DNA of 6,895 nucleotides from CAZAKO01 sp964546145 (GTDB lineage Bacteria > Fidelibacterota > UBA2242): assembly GCA_964546145.1 (NCBI GenBank), contig CAZJIU010000099.1, positions 1 to 6,895 on the forward strand. Reading direction: 5' to 3'. Position numbers and translations under genes: made by a program. The notes beneath the pieces were generated by a model, which saw only the letters and a program-made list of their open reading frames with translations, was not told the origin of the DNA and did no database searches. Below, piece by piece: positions 5,767 through 6,895 of this stretch (its first letter is position 1; every line of letters begins with the position of its first letter).

Positions 5767-6798
5767 TTAATCAGTGCTCGTTTCATTGGTAAAATGATTT
5801 GTCAGGACTTGATCTAAGTTACCATGAAATACATTTTCGATCTCTTCTAAGTCTCTCAAACCAAAAATAAATGCAATGGTGATTGGATCGCTTCTATAAT
5901 CGGTATGTCCTTCATAAAAACCATACCGCATGATGTAATAGGGCAACATCTCGCTAAAGTGGATAACTGAAAGCTTTTCGATTAGTATAGTCATTTGATC
6001 GGCAGTGAGCTGGGGATACTTTTCTTTTAAAAACGATTTCTCTTCCGCCGATAAATCACTCTGAACGGCAATGTCAAAACTGCCCTGAATTTCATCCTGA
6101 AATATGGAAATCTGCCATCCCTTTGTACCGTGAGCGGTAAGCACTACCTTTCGCCCATTATAAAAGAAATCCTGAATGTTATCCCAAAATCTTGCCCACT
6201 TCCCAAGCTCGATTTCTTTCAGGATAATATTCCAAACTTGAAAGAGAGGTTTAGCCATCTGTGGATGAGTGAGACCCAATGTCGTAACCAGCCGATTATC
6301 ACCTTTCAAAACAGAAATAATGTCCTCGTCATTGGCCATGAAACCGGCATACGAAAATCTACCCGGCCGACCGATATAGGTGATTAGAGATACAGGAAAA
6401 CCAGTAATCATTTCCTTACCAGCCAACTCTGATTCGGAATGAATTCCGGTTTTGGCAAGCGTCGGAAAATCGCCGGAATCTACTTGCAGTTGTCGATCTT
6501 TGCCAAGGACACTCTTGACTCTTATGCTATAATGCAGAGGTGTTCCATTTTCGACCGTCACCGGGATAAGCGCATATTTTTTATCCTTGGTACAGGCAAG
6601 TACAATTTCAGTTCCATCTTTTATTGTATAAGGCGAAGGGATGACCGGTAACTCCTCAAGTGTTTGGGGATATAAATAAAATTCCTGTTGATTATATGAA
6701 ATTTGAGTCGAATCGTTCACCTGGGGATATAATGATTGAGTTATTAAAAAACATAAATAAAAGAGGAATTGATTAACCGGTAGAGTTTTATAATACAT
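5767..6798 (-). CDS. Exported protein of unknown function
   Basis: I do not recognise this 343-residue protein. With the ATG at 6798 it begins with an export signal (MYYKTLPVNQ then FLFYLCFLITQSLYPQ; cut near YPQ-VN). After that it looks soluble and mixed: a strand-rich part (about 60-140, including IVLACTKDKKYALIPVTV), a middle with PVSLITYIGRPGRFSY, a Trp-rich stretch (WNIILKEIELGKWARFWDNI, about 189-208), and a helical end with LKEKYPQLTADQMTILIEKL. No catalytic motif, repeat or sorting tail is evident. The frame stays open to the window edge and a TTG at 6888 would add 30 residues, but those would precede the signal peptide and look unlike coding sequence, so 6798 is preferred. Its Shine-Dalgarno site is poor (GGG at 2-4 bases before the ATG), which leaves the start uncertain. 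The adjoining beta-barrel remnant suggests it once had an outer-membrane neighbour. Confidence 0.7.
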   Translation of the reverse strand: MYYKTLPVNQFLFYLCFLITQSLYPQVNDSTQISYNQQEFYLYPQTLEELPVIPSPYTIKDGTEIVLACTKDKKYALIPVTVENGTPLHYSIRVKSVLGKDRQLQVDSGDFPTLAKTGIHSESELAGKEMITGFPVSLITYIGRPGRFSYAGFMANDEDIISVLKGDNRLVTTLGLTHPQMAKPLFQVWNIILKEIELGKWARFWDNIQDFFYNGRKVVLTAHGTKGWQISIFQDEIQGSFDIAVQSDLSAEEKSFLKEKYPQLTADQMTILIEKLSVIHFSEMLPYYIMRYGFYEGHTDYRSDPITIAFIFGLRDLEEIENVFHGNLDQVLTNHFTNETSTD

Positions 6799-6839
6799 CA
6801 CCCGTTGTGTGAAATTACTGGTTGCAGCTCGAAAATCTT

Positions 6840-6868
6840 TATGTAAAAATTGAAAATTCTTGTCGCAA
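6840..6868 (-). promoter_or_regulatory. Weak promoter candidate for the unknown exported protein
   Basis: TTGCGA (6863-6868), a 17-base spacer and TACATA (6840-6845) on the minus strand; the -10 matches consensus at only 3 of 6 positions. The predicted start near 6833 gives a leader of about 35 bases to the ATG at 6798, which would agree with the start chosen for that gene. Confidence 0.25.
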
Positions 6869-6886
6869 TGCTCCCAGCCTGCTCCC
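6869..6886 (-). repeat. Direct repeat GGGAGCA, 11-base period
   Basis: The minus strand reads GGGAGCA-GGCT-GGGAGCA directly upstream of the candidate -35 box at 6863-6868. The period is one helical turn, as expected for two subunits of a regulator binding on one face. The frame of the unknown gene also runs open through here, so coding sequence cannot be fully excluded. Confidence 0.3.
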
Positions 6887-6895
6887 AAAACAGGA

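Noticed and set aside
5767..5769. Programmed stop read-through joining the unknown protein to the barrel end
   Set aside because: TAA followed by T is an efficient stop, no recoding element is visible, and the upstream protein does not look like the rest of a barrel. A remnant explains it more simply.
6799..6888. Extension of the unknown exported protein to a TTG start at 6888
   Set aside because: The extra 30 residues would sit before a normal signal peptide, there is no ribosome site visible for the TTG, and the region holds promoter-like sequence. The frame is open to the edge, so it cannot be fully excluded.

Overview
The window comes from a bacterium, probably an uncultured member of the FCB group (Bacteroidota, Ignavibacteriota, Cloacimonadota, Marinimicrobia and relatives). 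The main clue is the type IX secretion (T9SS) sorting tail with the core LYQNYPNPFNP at the end of the beta-helix protein. TGA is used as a real stop (end of the GH30 gene) and TGG as Trp, so the code is standard. Spacers are AT-rich, the transketolase genes look somewhat richer in GC than the rest, and Shine-Dalgarno sites are good before most genes. The phylum cannot be fixed from this window alone.

Everything supported is on the minus strand, so transcription runs from high to low coordinates. In that order: (1) an exported protein of unknown function (5767-6798, upstream part near the window edge); (2) an orphan C-terminal fragment of an outer-membrane beta-barrel (5542-5766) that follows the stop of gene 1 in the same frame, has no credible start, and looks like a gene remnant; (3) an AT-rich spacer of about 250 bases with a weak promoter candidate; (4) a large secreted parallel beta-helix protein with two helix modules and a T9SS tail (3295-5289); (5) a 258-base spacer holding the best promoter in the window; (6) a secreted family GH30 glycoside hydrolase, probably xylanase-like, with an N-terminal carbohydrate-binding module (1219-3036); (7) a 142-base spacer with a promoter candidate and a direct repeat; (8) the two halves of a split transketolase, the N-terminal half complete (258-1076) and the C-terminal half cut by the window edge (1-248), tightly coupled.

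The genes fit a polysaccharide-using lifestyle. The GH30 enzyme would cut a beta-linked polymer such as xylan outside the cytoplasm, the beta-helix protein would sit on the surface or be released, and transketolase would rearrange pentose phosphates inside the cell. The pentose link between GH30 and transketolase is inference from adjacency. No known defence, mobile or CRISPR system is visible, and I do not see a clearly new multi-gene system. The points most worth a second look are the orphan beta-barrel end, the unrecognised exported protein next to it, the Leu-for-Pro change beside the GH30 catalytic acid, and the extended -10 promoter with a small inverted repeat over its likely start point.
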